64,000 bases of DNA from Erpetoichthys calabaricus. Its lineage: Eukaryota; Chordata; Cladistia; Polypteriformes; Polypteridae. The translations under genes were made by a program, and so were the position numbers. Positions 21,653 through 33,800 of the stretch are shown in pieces. Below the pieces are notes generated by a model, which saw only the letters and a list, made by a program, of their open reading frames with translations, did no database searches and had not been told where the DNA came from. Numbering within the stretch: position 1 is the stretch's first letter; every line of letters begins with the position of its first letter. The stretch spans positions 1,642,823 through 1,706,822 of the forward strand of contig NC_041401.2 in assembly GCF_900747795.2 (NCBI RefSeq), read 5' to 3'.

Positions 21653-24000
21653 TGATAATAGTTTACATCTTGCGAACACACAACATAATAAGGTAATAAG
21701 CGCCGCCCCGCTCTGCCGTGTCACTCGATGAGGCGCCCGGCTTATTAATAATAATAATTCTTTATTAACACAGAACGTGAGATCGCAGCCCGCCGAATGA
21801 TGCTAGGAGTGAAATAAAAAGGAGAAATTGATTGGGGGGGGGGGGGGGGTCTCAGGATCTACCTGAGCTGCGCGAAGCCCCCACGTTTACTGAGAGAAGT
21901 TCTGCGCCTCCTCCATTATAAAGTCGCACGTCGAGGTGTGTCTTTTGAAAAATGGGATTTTCATTGTGTGGTCGAGCAGCCTTGTCCTGAGCCCCCCCAA
22001 GCACCGCGGACCCGCTGACTGTTTTGTGTTCTGCCTCATCTGTGTAAGGCGCTATAAACGGCGTTTGAATGAGCAGAAAGTGAAGCCGCCAGTCCACGGC
22101 GGGCCGCTCGGCTCCTTTCTCACGCTTTCCATTGCCAGACGCCTAGGATGCCATCCTGAGGTGGGCAATGCAGTGGAAAAAATAAGTTCAAACTTTATTT
22201 TCACTACTTTTTTTCAGTGGGTGGCCAGTCTACCCTTTTGGTGAACACCAGTAAGTTCTCCTACACCGTTTTAAGAAGGCGCTCCCCTCGAATCGGTCGA
22301 ATCTTCCCTTCCTCCTACGAGTCAAAAACGTTTCTGTCATCCACTGGGGAGACCCCCTCGGCGATCACCTTTGGGGGTCGCTCTGAAGTTTCGATTTAAT
22401 TCTCCTCAATGCCGTAGAGCAGAGCAGAAGGCAAGTCGGCGCTCCTCTCGGGTTCACGCGCAGCGGGCCGAGCGTGCGCGTCGCCGCGTTGGATTCTGAC
22501 CGGCTGTGCTGTACGCTGATGCACTGGCGCCACCGTCTGGGAAAAGATGGAATCTCAGTTGAGCGGCATTGATCCCGTGGCACTGGCTCTGATCTCCTCG
22601 TCCTCTGAGCTCCGGGCACGTCCCGCGGTTTGATGGCACACACAACGTGACAGTCCACCCAAAACTCGTCAGTCGGACTTCAAAATGACACGACTGTGTC
22701 GATGACTAAGTCACACTCCCCAACTTGGCAAGTGGAGGTGTGGGACTCTGGACAGGTGCTCCTTATCTTCTTGTTCTGCTCATATGGTGGGGTTGGGGGC
22801 TCCTGTGCCAGGTGGTTGTTCTTCTGTTCTCGTGGGTCAAACGTCGCACTTTTCGGACGCTCAGAAGGCTTTGTCCCCCACTTTGGATCTCTCCACAGCC
22901 ATGTTGTACATTTGTTGTTCTTGTTGGTTTGTCACTGGTGTCCCCCCGCCCCACCCCCCCCAAATCAAAATGCTGCGGCGTGTCATCCAGGAGCGTCTTT
23001 CAAACACGCGTGACATCCTTGTGACTGGAAGTCGCTAAGCCGCGGCCACTAGGCCACTCAAAGGACCCCCGTGCTGAAGGAGACGTTTGGATGATGGCCG
23101 GCTGGCCGGTCCGGCGCTGCACGGCGGCTTACGTCACACAAACCAGGCTGCCGATGCTCAGCTGTGATTGGTCCGTGAAGACGTGGGCGTGTTTTCTGGA
23201 TTTTCATGCGCGCGGCCTCGTGTGTGTGTGTGTGTGCGTGAGGGAGCACCGGGGACCCGAAGGAGTGGACATCTAGAAGGCTGTGAGAAAGTGAAGTCTT
23301 TGATGTGCGGACCACAGCCCACTCGGGTGGTCCACCAACAGGACATCGGGCTGCGCTCGGCTATGGCCACAGGTCTGCTCCATATTTCATCAGGAAGGGC
23401 TCTGTGCCCCATGGCCTCCTCTGCCTCCTCCTCTGTTTTGCATCCTTCCTCCTCTTCCTCCTCCTGCCCGAGCTGAAGTGTTTGCCCGCACAAGCTCCTC
23501 CATCTCCATAAGTCACAGCTCATGAACCCCACCCGTCAGCTGACCTGGCAGCACAGTGTCATAAGATGCGACAAGAGAGCTTTCTGCTCTGCTCCGGGTG
23601 GGTCCTGGGCTGCTGTCGGGGGGCAGCAAGTGGGACATGCTGGGTTATCCACCACCCCCTGATGGCCAAAGCTCTAATAATCACTATCGATTACCCCACT
23701 TGGTGGGACGTGGGGAAAAAGTGGGTCACGGCACCGTTAAAGGTTGAGGGACGTTACGAAGACTTCATGTCACTTTATGAGATGACACTTTTGTTCATGA
23801 GGTGAGTGACATGATGAGACCATTCAGACACACTCTGAAGCAGAAAACCACTCGGTGGAGAAGCAAAGTCCCCTTCGTTAATGACACCCACAAATACAAG
23901 TGACCATCGGTCACCGTCGACTTGTCACTTATCCATAACTGCTAAAGCAACTGAAATCTGGACCTGTTGTAGTCGGGAGTCCGAAAGCACATCCAAAAGT
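21653..24000. other. Intergenic DNA, partly CpG-rich
   Basis: No gene recognised. It holds a G-run of 16 (21834-21849), a CpG-rich patch at 22430-22560 and a second at 23090-23220 with TTACGTCACA (CRE-like) and an inverted CCAAT (GATTGG), followed by a TG run at 23219-23238. The latter patch could be a distal promoter or enhancer, but no coding exon follows it. Confidence 0.4.
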
Positions 24001-24001
24001 G

Positions 24002-25700
24002 CCCACTAGAGGGCGATATACCGCCAAACCCTGTGGATAAACTGGCAAAAGCGGCGACTTTCCATTAAGGTTTTATTTCCACAGAATTAATGCTGAGAAT
24101 CTCCAAGGAGCGCAATGGCAAGATGGAGTCGCCAAAAACACAAAGCAATCCAAACAAACAAAGTCTCAAACGACAAGTGCAGAGAGTGGTCTGAAGTTCT
24201 CAAACGGTGAGCAAAACACAAGAAACCCACCACAAACAGACCCCCAACCGCCAGGAACCGCGGGGGACCCCCTGGATGCGGAGGGCAGTTCCTGGAGGTG
24301 ATTGGCAGGTGGCCCCGCCCACACAACCCACTGCACGTCACCAAGGCACAGCACACAGCAGCACACGTATTACATGACAGTAACATTGATATAAAATGAA
24401 GACCCCAAAATGAATAGGGACCCCCGGGCTGAAATATGAGGGATGACCATCACAAGGAAGAGGAGAACTGCAGGCCGCAGCGGATGAACGACTCACTTAC
24501 CATCCCAGACTGATCCACTAGGGGGCGTCAGGCTTCATCAGCGGCCATCTTATACAGCGCCTTCTCAAGTCAGTGACATTGAGTGACATTTGTTTCTATA
24601 TGTCTGCATCAGAGCAGCTGAATTCACCCACTGGGGGGATAAGGGGGCATTTTATATAGCGCCTTTCTAGGGTGAGCACCAACCCAGGACACTTTACAGG
24701 CACAGTTCAATTGTTTTTAAAATTCCACACCTGAAGCCCTCATAACTAAATTGAGCCAGTAGGAGGCACTGAATAGGTGACCTCTACGATTTTTATAGCG
24801 CCTTACCATCACGAGCATCATCCATTTACAAGGAGTCTGAGCAGCTGTAATTTATACACTCAGGGTCGAACATGGATAGTGGGCAGTGTTATATAGCGCC
24901 TTTCTAAAAGGAATGCTATCCCAAGACACTTTACAGACACAATAAAAAAAAAACTTAACCCTTTAAGCACTCGACTCGCACCTCAGATGAGTCAAAAGTG
25001 CTGACCGAACGGGTACCCTCGTCATGTCATATAGCGCCTTCTCAAGTAAGTGCCACCCATTTCCAGATTTCTACATCCAGAGCCCTAGCACTCGGGGTCA
25101 CACAGGGATTATTCAGGCTTCATCCTCATCTTGGTATATAGCGCCTTTCTGCAGGGAGTACAAGTAGCACGCAGTTGGTGGCAGCTGAATTCACTCTTAT
25201 GGGGGCGCAACGGGAGTCAGGGTGGGCTTTGAGCTGGTGAGCTTGTCATGTTGTATAGCGCCTTTCAATTGCAGACACTATGCCATGGAACTGCCAGCAC
25301 AGCACTATTGCCTTCACATTGGTTAAGATGGCACACTTACTTGGGGTCATGCCAGCATTCAGACTGCCCACTAGGGGTCGCTATATTGCCTGTTGTTCTT
25401 GTCCCAGTGGATGTTTGGAGGGGTGAGCTAGTGGACAGCCATGGTGGGTCAATGGGAACCCCGCAGACACTGCTGGACTGGCACCTTGGCCAGTGTTGGC
25501 TCCTGCTGATAACTCCATGCTGTTTGGCGGGGCTCGGCATTCAGAGGAGAAAGTCGGGGTGGAGGACGGATAGAAGAAGGGCGGCGTGGCTTTATGTGAC
25601 ACTGATATAATGTCCTGCCGTGTCCGTCAGCTGCGGTCAGCTTCACCTGGAATGCGCAGGAGCACAGAGGAGTGCAGGGCCTCCATCAGTAGGGGGCGCT
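24002..25700 (+). promoter_or_regulatory. Cluster of CTCF-like cores, part 1
   Basis: Matches to CCACNAGRGGGCG-type cores on the plus strand: 24003-24015 (CCACTAGAGGGCG), 24515-24529 (CCACTAGGGGGCGTC), 25368-25381 (CCACTAGGGGTCGC, weak) and 25685-25700 (CAGTAGGGGGCGCTGT). CTCF binding is not proven by sequence alone. Confidence 0.4.
24540..25275 (+). repeat. Seven-copy array on TATATAGCGCCTTTCT, units about 100-140 bp
   Basis: Copies of the tail motif at about 24550, 24654, 24796, 24892, 25028, 25136 and 25253, all in one orientation. Shared link blocks are GACACTTTACAG(G/A)CACA, CATCCATTT or CCCATTTCC, and GCAGCTGAATTCAC. Strong decay between copies. Confidence 0.75.
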
Positions 25701-25879
25701 GTGTTAGCAGGGAGTTCAGAAGTGCCGATGCTGCTGCTGCTCCTCCATGTCTGGAGCGGATTGACAAGCACCTCCACCTCCACTGGAGAACCCCTGGTGA
25801 CCACCAAGGTGTCCCACGTGATGCCCAGGAGGGTGTCCAAGGATGGAAAGAGACCCCACTCTAGGTTGGTACTCTTTGT

Positions 25880-26475
25880 GCTGTGAAAGGCGCTATATCA
25901 TACAAAGAATAAGTGATCGGGCATGGCCATGATATGGCACCTTTCACAGTAGAAAGTGACTCTGGTGGTGTTAACAACACGTTTTTTGATGGCACTTTGC
26001 CCTGGTGCTTAAGACGATGGACTGCAGAGCACAAGGCTGCCAGTTCAGTGCCCACCCTGAGCGAATCGCTTCACCTGCCTGAGTATACAATGTAAGAAAA
26101 GTCCTGGGACAGGCGCCCTATAAGATTATAGTCATGTGCTGTATGTCTCCATTTGGGACACTGATGACCCCTGATGGACTGGCTAGTGCAGCCCCCCCAA
26201 ACCCCCAGTGATGTGTGGGACCATTGAAATGCTGCCATCTAGTGGCCACTGTGCCTTTTGCATTTTCCTCTTAAGTGGCCCAACAGCTGTGCAAGATGGC
26301 ACTCCAGTAGCCTCAGAGCGCCCTCTGCTGGACGCTCCTGCAGATGAGACCACACCTGAGCACTGGGGGGCAGCGTGGTGCAGGCGAGGGGTGAACTCCA
26401 AGCGTGACTGCGTCCTCTTACCACTAGGAGAACAGTGGTGAACACGTCACCACATGTCCCACTTGTAGGCTGCAC
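25880..26475 (+). repeat. Old tandem duplication, copy 1 (SINE + CTCF-like sites)
   Basis: Shares with 26640-27270 an ordered set of blocks: tail motif, a SINE of the GATGGACTGCAGAGCACAAG type, CTGATGACCCCTGA, TGCCATCTAGTGGCC, AGCGCCCTCTGCTGGA, GGGGGGCAGCGTGG, GAGGTGAACTCCAAGCGTGA and CCACTTGTAGGC. The link blocks are not a known transposon, so a local duplication of roughly 700 bp is the simplest reading. Confidence 0.75.
26005..26128 (+). mobile_element. tRNA-type SINE with GGCGC tail, copy 1
   Basis: GTGCTTAAGACGATGGACTG and CCAGTTCAGTGCCCACC give decayed A- and B-box-like ends of a tRNA-derived head, followed by CGCTTCACCTGCCTGAG, AAAAGTCCTGGG and an AGGCGCCCTATAAG tail. Partner of the copy at 26706-26860, inside the duplicated block. 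Confidence 0.6.
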
Positions 26476-27066
26476 TGTCCCTGTCCTTGTCGCTACAACT
26501 TGTCACTAAATGAAGACACATGGTGCCCAGCAGGGCACCTCCATTCTAGGTTGGGTTCTTGTGGAAAAATGGGCTCAGCACTCAGATGGATGGATGGACG
26601 GATGATTGTGTTTATCTGTGAATTAAACTGCGCAGGCCAGGTCACTTATTCTTCGTATGATATAGCGCCTTTCACAGTATAACATGTTAACAGCATGTTT
26701 ATTTTTGAGTGGCCTGCTGGGTAAGCTGATGGACTGCACAGCACAAGACTGCCATTTCAATGCCCACCTCCACTCCCTGTGTGACCCTGAGTTCATCGCT
26801 TCACCTGCCTGAGCACAAAGTGTAATAAAAGTCCTGGGGAAGGCGCTATATGAGGTTAAAGTCAGGGATTGCAGGGTCCCGTTTGGGATGTTAGGACACT
26901 GATGACCCCTGACTGGACCTTTAACAGCTCGTGGCTAGCTAGGGCACCCCCCCAATAACGTCTCCATCTGCTTGGCATGCTGCCATCTAGTGGCCGCCAA
27001 GCCTTCTGCAGTCCCCTTGTAGTTGAGAGTCAAACACTCAAGTATCCGCACAGCGCCCTCTGCTGG
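26234..27066 (-). promoter_or_regulatory. Cluster of CTCF-like cores, part 2 (opposite orientation)
   Basis: GCGCCCTCTGCTGG at 26318-26331 and 27053-27066 is the reverse complement of CCAGCAGAGGGCGC, the classic CTCF core. Weaker CATCTAGTGGCC cores lie at 26237-26248 and near 26984. They point opposite to part 1, the convergent layout seen at loop anchors. Confidence 0.45.
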
Positions 27067-27270
27067 AGCACTTCTACTAAATGAGACTGCACTTGAACAT
27101 TAGGGGGCAGCGTGGAGCAGGCGAGAGGTGAACTCCAAGCGTGATTGGGTCCTCTTGCCACTAGAAGGTGGTCTAGCAGGACAGAGGTGGACACGTCCCC
27201 CCAAATGCTTTTTAAAGTCCCCGCCTGTGCCACTTGTAGGCCACGCTGCCCCCGGCCAGGCCATGGCATC
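26640..27270 (+). repeat. Old tandem duplication, copy 2 (SINE + CTCF-like sites)
   Basis: Second copy of the block at 25880-26475, same orientation and order, ending just before the inferred KIAA2012 promoter. It keeps the CTCF-like GCGCCCTCTGCTGG at 27053-27066. Confidence 0.75.
26706..26860 (+). mobile_element. tRNA-type SINE with GGCGCTATA tail, copy 2
   Basis: GGGTAAGCTGATGGACTGCA, GACCCTGAGTTCATCGCTTC, GTAATAAAAGTCCTGGG and tail AAGGCGCTATATGAG. A better kept copy than 26005-26128; it shows that the window-wide GGCGCTATATA motif is the 3' end of SINEs. Confidence 0.65.
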
Positions 27271-27289
27271 ATGTGACTAATCAGAGGAA

Positions 27290-27833
27290 TGCTGGCTAAT
27301 GAGCTCGCCGCCCAGTGGCCCCCAATGATGCCCCCGAGGCAGGGCTGGTTTGGGAGGCTGAAATCTGAGCCTCTCCACAGGACAGGAGGCGTCGTTTTGT
27401 TTTTTTGGGCTCTGTTGTTCTCGGAGCAGCCGGCTTCATTTCCTTTTGGCTGCCACGGCAACCAGAAAACATTCTTTCGGCACAATAGGGTCCGGCCATT
27501 TGCTTCAGCACTGCTGCAAGGACACGGGCACCGAGTGGAGAGAAGCGTCTGGGCAGCGGCTACTGAAGAAGGTGTGGACGGCGGGGCGTAAGACAGTGGC
27601 GGGGTGGTGAGGGACACCGGGGGTCCTCGGTGCCACCACTTGCACCAGCCAATTCTCTTAAATGGTTTGTGGAGTGGCGGACCTTCTGGACTGACTGAGA
27701 GGTGGCCAGGCTGGCAGCACAATTTATGATGTACCCGGCCCTTCAAACACTGAATGACCGAGACTGGGGGGCCTGAGTTGGCAGGCCAGGCAACTGACAG
27801 CCCTTCTCATTGTTTTGTTTCAGAGAGACTTGG
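27290..27833 (+). promoter_or_regulatory. KIAA2012: Inferred KIAA2012 promoter with RFX X-box
   Basis: Moderately GC-rich unique sequence between the end of a duplicated repeat block and the first coding exon. At 27450-27463 it carries GCTGCCACGGCAAC, one mismatch from the palindromic X-box GTTGCC-NN-GGCAAC bound by RFX factors, which drive cilia genes. A splice-acceptor-like TTGTTTCAG ends at 27833, so the mRNA probably has an upstream non-coding exon in this region joined to 27834, and the 5' UTR then runs 27834-27896. The start of transcription is not visible. Confidence 0.45.
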
Positions 27834-27896
27834 AGGCCTAGGGATGCCCACCGATGCCCACTGCTGAAATGTGGGTGAGGGAGTGTCACTGGCACA

Positions 27897-30800
27897 ATGA
27901 AAGAGCTGAACTTGTCACTTCTCAGTCGCGGATGTGGACAGGAGATAAAGGAGAAGGTGACCGATGTCCATGGGAGGATCGAGGTCTACTACGAGCCAGA
28001 GGTGAGAGCCGGCCATGGGCAGCGCCAGCGTCTGGACGGGCACCAAGGCAGACCCACATGTCCTAGTGTCACCTCCCCTTCACAGATGCCACCAAGTCAC
28101 CTTGTAGTTCAGAGTCACCACTTGTCCCATTCCAGTATGGCCACATGTTGTCTCCCACTTCACCCATTGGTTCTGATGGCATTTACAGCTGCAGCTTGTC
28201 CCAGTCTAGATGGTCACCACCAGTGCGCTGCTCCCATTTGGGCCACCAACTGCCAGCATGCTTCAGATGGTGACCACAAGTTTAGGTAGCAGCTCTGCCT
28301 CTCATTCCTGGTGTGACCCTGAATCACCACTTGTCCCAGTATGGCCACAAGTCGTCTCCCACTTCAGCCATTGGTTTCTTTTGCTCCCCAGCTCATGCCA
28401 CCTCAGTCCCATGTCCCCACACATCTCAGTCAGACCAGTTCTATCCACGGGCACTGATGGTTCTCTTGTAAGGGGTGCCGTCCCCTTCCCAGACGCAGAC
28501 CGCTCTGCTCTTCTCTTTCAGGATTACTTCAACTGGGTGTCACAGCGCCACTTTTTCCGGCTGCGTAAGATAGAGAACGAGCGAGGGCCGCTGAGGCCCC
28601 CCGTGTACATGGCAGAGCCGGTGCCCCCCAGGACCTTCAGTACACGAAAGGGGCCACTCATCCTGTACTCCGAGGAGCTGGCGCTTTCTGCATGGACGCT
28701 GGCAAATGCTGACAGGAGGAGCCGAGGGCCACAGGCGATGGGGGACAAGGACGAGCGGGAGCTTAACACGCTGAGGGACCTGACTGGTGCCATCCTGGCA
28801 TATGGCAACAAGCAGGTGGGTCATCGGGGGCACCAGACGAGCAGGCTGAGCACAGTGGACACACAGAGCGGGAATTGGCAGATCCCACCTACACCTTGGT
28901 GACTTGCAAGATGGATGTCAGTACTTGGCCACCAGGTCATTGTAAAAGAGTGCAAGGCGCTATATGAGTGGCTGACTGGTACTGAGAGTCAACATGTAGA
29001 GAACAAATCCACGTGTGTGTGTGTGTGTGTCCGGTGGTCTTCATGGAACTCATAAGAACCTCTCAGAGGTGACCGGGTCCCTCACACCCCGTCTTTCATT
29101 TCTTTTAGGCTCGGCACAAAGATGTCCGCTCATTTTTCCAGTTTCTCAGCCCACCAGAGGAGAATGTGGACCGCCAGGTGCGCCCGGGCTACTCAGCTAA
29201 GCGGTACCTGGCCTGCCTGTCTCAGACCTGGGATCCCACCAATGTCCAGAAGATCAGAGCAGGTAAGATGCCCCCTGACTGGCACCATGGCGAGGAGGAT
29301 ACCTGGCACAACTCATCCAGTCCACTCAGAGATTGGCTCACATTTTTGAGTGCTCTGGAAGCTGTGAGGGGCTTCAAGATGCCATGGGAGGCCACCCTGA
29401 CTCACCCGTTGTGCCACCCAGTGGAGGACTTACTCTCATGCTGCCATCATTTGAACTCACCCCCCCACCTGCACCTGCACCCACTGCCTCATTACCCATT
29501 AACCCATCTTGCCCATCTGCCTCACTTACTGTGCCCCCCAAGGTCTCACGTCTGCCTCTTCTTAGCCATACCCCACCATAACCTTCCTCTAGCCCACCTT
29601 ACTTCCCCACCTGTCAGGTGCCAATGTGGCCCAGCAGTTTGTGTTGGCACCAAGTTCCCACTGCATACCTGGGTTCAATTCATGCCTCAGATGCCCTTCA
29701 CGTGTGGCACCCATGCCCCTCCTTGTGTTTACCTCTCCCATTCCACCCGTCCTCTTTAATGCACACCTCTGTGTCCCACAGGTGCCTTAGGGGATGCCCC
29801 ACCAATGCCAGAAGGTGCACCAAGCACGCTGCCACACTACAGAGGGCAGCACGACCTCTCGTCAGCCCCCCGGCCGTACAAAGTGCTGCCCAGCATTCCG
29901 ACGGCACTGGAGGCGCTTCCCGAGGGCCGCCCTATCTGGGACTCAACTTCACCACCAGGTACCGTGATCATATCCCGCTGTGTCTGCCATACTGTGTGCC
30001 CAACATCAGTGACAGCCACTCCACCCTCTCCTCCTGTCACAGAGACACATGATGACCCCAAGGGAAGGAACGAAATGCCAACGGAAAGAATGAAAAAAAA
30101 CGTTGAGTACCAGATCCTGATCCCGGTGCCCTGTAGCGAGCTGAGCCCCATCCCTGAGACCCGGCTGGGCACGGAGACGGAGAACAGGGACCCTGAGGTA
30201 AGTGAGTACACCCTCCTTACTGATCGGGTCACTCCATCTCACCACCTCATGCCACCTTCATCAATTTTAGAATTTCATCATCCGCCTGTCACCAGTCAAA
30301 TCTATCAAGGAGGAGGAGGAAGAGGAGGAAGAGACCCCCGCTCAAGCCCTCCGGGCGGCCATGGCCTGCATCAGCATCGATGCCTCCTGGCTCCAGAGTG
30401 AGGCGCACTCCACCAGTGAGGAGGGCACACCCCAGAAAGCGACCGTCCGTAAGTAAAGCCACAACAAAAGTGCCGTTGACCTCAGGAGTGACCCCTGGTG
30501 AATGATGGGGGCCAGACAGATTACACCAGGAGTGACAAGGAGAGAGATGGGGTGACATTCCTGAACCAGTAAGACCTCATCACTCCAAAAGTGTCACCCG
30601 GGATTATTTGTCCTATTTCTGTGGCACCACCTCACCCTTGGAGTGCAGCCCCCTGGGCTCAGTAGGGCCTTGTTGCTTCAGGAGTGGCACAGTGGGCTCC
30701 TCAGATGTCTATCAACAAGTGACCTTGTGTTCTTGTCAGCCCTGCTTCAGTAGGACTTTGTGACTCAGGAGTGCCATTTTAGGATTCTAGGAGCCTGTCA

Positions 30801-33800
30801 CTCTGGGTCACCCCGAGTGTGACAGCCATAGGTCAGTAGGGCCTTCATACTGCAGGACTGACCCCCCAGTTAAGTCAGTGGCATCTCATCACCCCTGTAC
30901 TGGCAAAATGAGAGTGGGACCTGAAGACACCAGGAGTAACACTCTGGGGCTACTAAGATATCACCTCAGACCTTTGACTTTGGTGGCCAGGAGGACTTTA
31001 TGACCCCCAAGAATGATATTTTCATGACAGGACCAGCTTGATGTGACACATGTGGTCAGTAGGGTCTTCTAACATCACTGTGGCCCTGACACTCTGGCCC
31101 AGTGGCACCTCAGAGTGTGCCTCTCTTTGGTCAGCAGGGCCCTGGTACTCTCCAGGTGACTTAGTCTGTCCTGAAGATGCCCACGTCACAAGTCACTCTC
31201 ATCCTTCCTATTAACAGCACCACCAGAGGCACCTGAGCAGAGGGCAGATGCCCAGGAGCAGTTTCTCCCATCAATCCTACCCACCTTTCTATTGGATGTC
31301 AGCCCACCCAGGATACCCGAGAGGAAGGTAAGAAGAGAAGGGGTGCCAGCTTGGGGGCTGTTAGTGGGAAGAGCAGAATCACATAGGAACTAATGCCTGC
31401 CCGCTGTGCCATTCAGCCTCTAAGACTGCCACGCCTGGCCGAGCCTTCAGGAACAAAGAGGAGGTGTGAGGAAGTGGAGCTCCCCAAAGAGCTGCTTATC
31501 CTCCCACTGCTGCAGCTGAAGGGCATCGGGCCAGACGGGGCTCTGGGTCTGGCAGGTACGTGGTAAGAGATGGGCACTCCCTGCCCGGTCACTGGGGCAC
31601 TTACCTTCAGGCTGGTGACAACTGTTTGAGTTTTCTGATCCATAGACTTGTTAGACAACGAGAATGAGAATGAAGTGGAAACTGGGGAGCCACCAAACAG
31701 GCAAGAGCAGAGCGAGAAAGGACCCCCAGGACCCCTGGCTGAGGAAAAGACACAGAAGAAGCTCCTTGGGTCTCTTCAGAAATTTGGGCTTCCAACAAGT
31801 GGACAAGACAGCGAGGCCTGCGAGGGCCAAGGTAAGATCTAAAATAGCGAAGGACACGTCAGTGGTGACAAAATGTGTGGAGATCACAGAATAGCAACGC
31901 AGGTGAGGATGAGAGCTCAGGGTGGTCTTGAAAAAGGGAAAGAGTATCAGCGGGGATGGACCGCCTACTAGAAGAAGGACGTGGACAGGTCAGAGGGGGA
32001 CAGAAGAGAGGACATCTGGAGATGGGATTAGTGGAGACAAAGTCAACTAGAGAAACAGGAGGGACAGATCAATGAGATGGCGATATGCAGGTGGACTGGG
32101 CAATGGGGTCAGCAGAGGCAGATAAGAAAATAAAAGAGATGAGCCAGTGTAGGTTAGGTCTGGAGATGGTGTGGGCGGTGGGATAAATGGAGGTAGGGTC
32201 GCCAAATGAAAACAAAATGGAGGAAAGGTCAGTGAGGGTGAGATATTGAAGAGGTGTGTGTGATGGGGACAATGAAGACAAAGCAATCCATGGCACAAGA
32301 AAGAACAGGTCAGTGGAGAGAGAGATCTGGAGATAGTGTAGGCAGTGGGATAAATGGGAAAAAGGTCACCAGAGTAGAAATGGAAGTTTGGGTAGGACGG
32401 AGGTATGGGGTGTGGATCTAGAGATGGCATGGACAGGAAGAGCAGTAGAAACCAAAAGAGATGTGGAGATGGTGTGAGCAATGAGGTTGATGGTGAACAA
32501 GGACACCAGGCACACAATAAGAGACAAATCAGTGTAGGACAGGTCTGGAGATGGCGTAGGCGGTGAGATAAATGGACGTGGTTTCACCAAATTAAAAAAA
32601 AAAAATGGAGGAAGTCTAGTGAGGGTGTGTGTGATGGGGTCAGTAAAGACAAAGAGGGAACAGGTTGGTGGAGGGAGAAATCTGAAGATGGTGTAGATGG
32701 TGGGATCAACAAACACAAGAACACAACATAAATGATAGCAGAGAGCTTGGTGTAGGACATATGTGAAGAGCATGTGAGCGGCGAGATCAATCCAGACAGA
32801 GTCCCTGGAGCCAATGTGGAGACAGGACAGTCGAGAGGAGCGCTGAAGACAGTGAAGGTGGTGGGATCAATGGAGACAAGAGAACAATGGGAGACGAGTC
32901 AGTGTAGGACAGAACCGTAGACGATGTGGGTAGTAAGATCAATGGAGACAAAGCCAACCAGAACATGGAGGTGGGCTAATGGTAGAGGTCACTGGAGAGG
33001 AGGTCTGGAGATGTCATGGGCAGGGGAATCAGAGAGATGAGGGTACACAATAAGGGGAGATAGTTCAGTGAGGTGGAGATCTGGAGATTGTATGGGCAGC
33101 AGGATCAGTGCAGACAAGGACACCACACAAAGAAGAGACAAGTCAGTGTGGGACAGAACTGGAGACGGTGTTAGAGGTGGGATGACTGGGAGAAAAGGAT
33201 ATTGGAAATACTGTAGTTCAGTGAGGTGAAGATCTGGAGATGGGGTCAGTGGGGGGATCAGTGCAGACCAGATAAACAAAATGGGAGGATAGCCCTGAAG
33301 ATGTAGACATGGGATCAATTAAGAGAAGGTCACCAAAACAAAAGGAGGGATGGGCTGACGGAGGGGAGATCTGGAGAGAGTGTAGACTGGACCACCAGAA
33401 TAAAAAAAGGAAAAGGGTCAGTGCATGGCGGATAGGGAAATCAGTGGAGTCAGTATCGATGAGGCACAATGGCGGGAGATGACTGGAGATTGGGTCCATA
33501 GATTAATAAAGTAGAAGGGCAGATCAACAAACCCGTGACCAGAACAACAAGAGGCCAATCAGAAAAGATGGGGTCTTCATGACATATGGCAGGACAGGTC
33601 AATGGACCTGCGTCCTCTTGGTCACACTAGGGGAGATCGCAAAGAGCAGCTCAGCAAAGACAAGGTGGCAGACAGAGTAGAGGACTGGTGTTTGAGCACA
33701 GCACATCGAGATCAGGGCGCGTGAGATTATAAGTGACCAATGACAAAACACCCACAAACTTGCCCGAGTGACCAACACTCACAATGGGCGACCGTTTCCA

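Noticed and set aside
23090-23240. Promoter of an unknown gene (CRE-like site and CCAAT box)
   Set aside because: No coding exon or splice donor follows on either strand within a reasonable distance; kept only as a CpG-rich patch.
27030-27746. 238-codon minus-strand open frame before KIAA2012
   Set aside because: It crosses the duplicated repeat block and the promoter region and shows no conserved domain.
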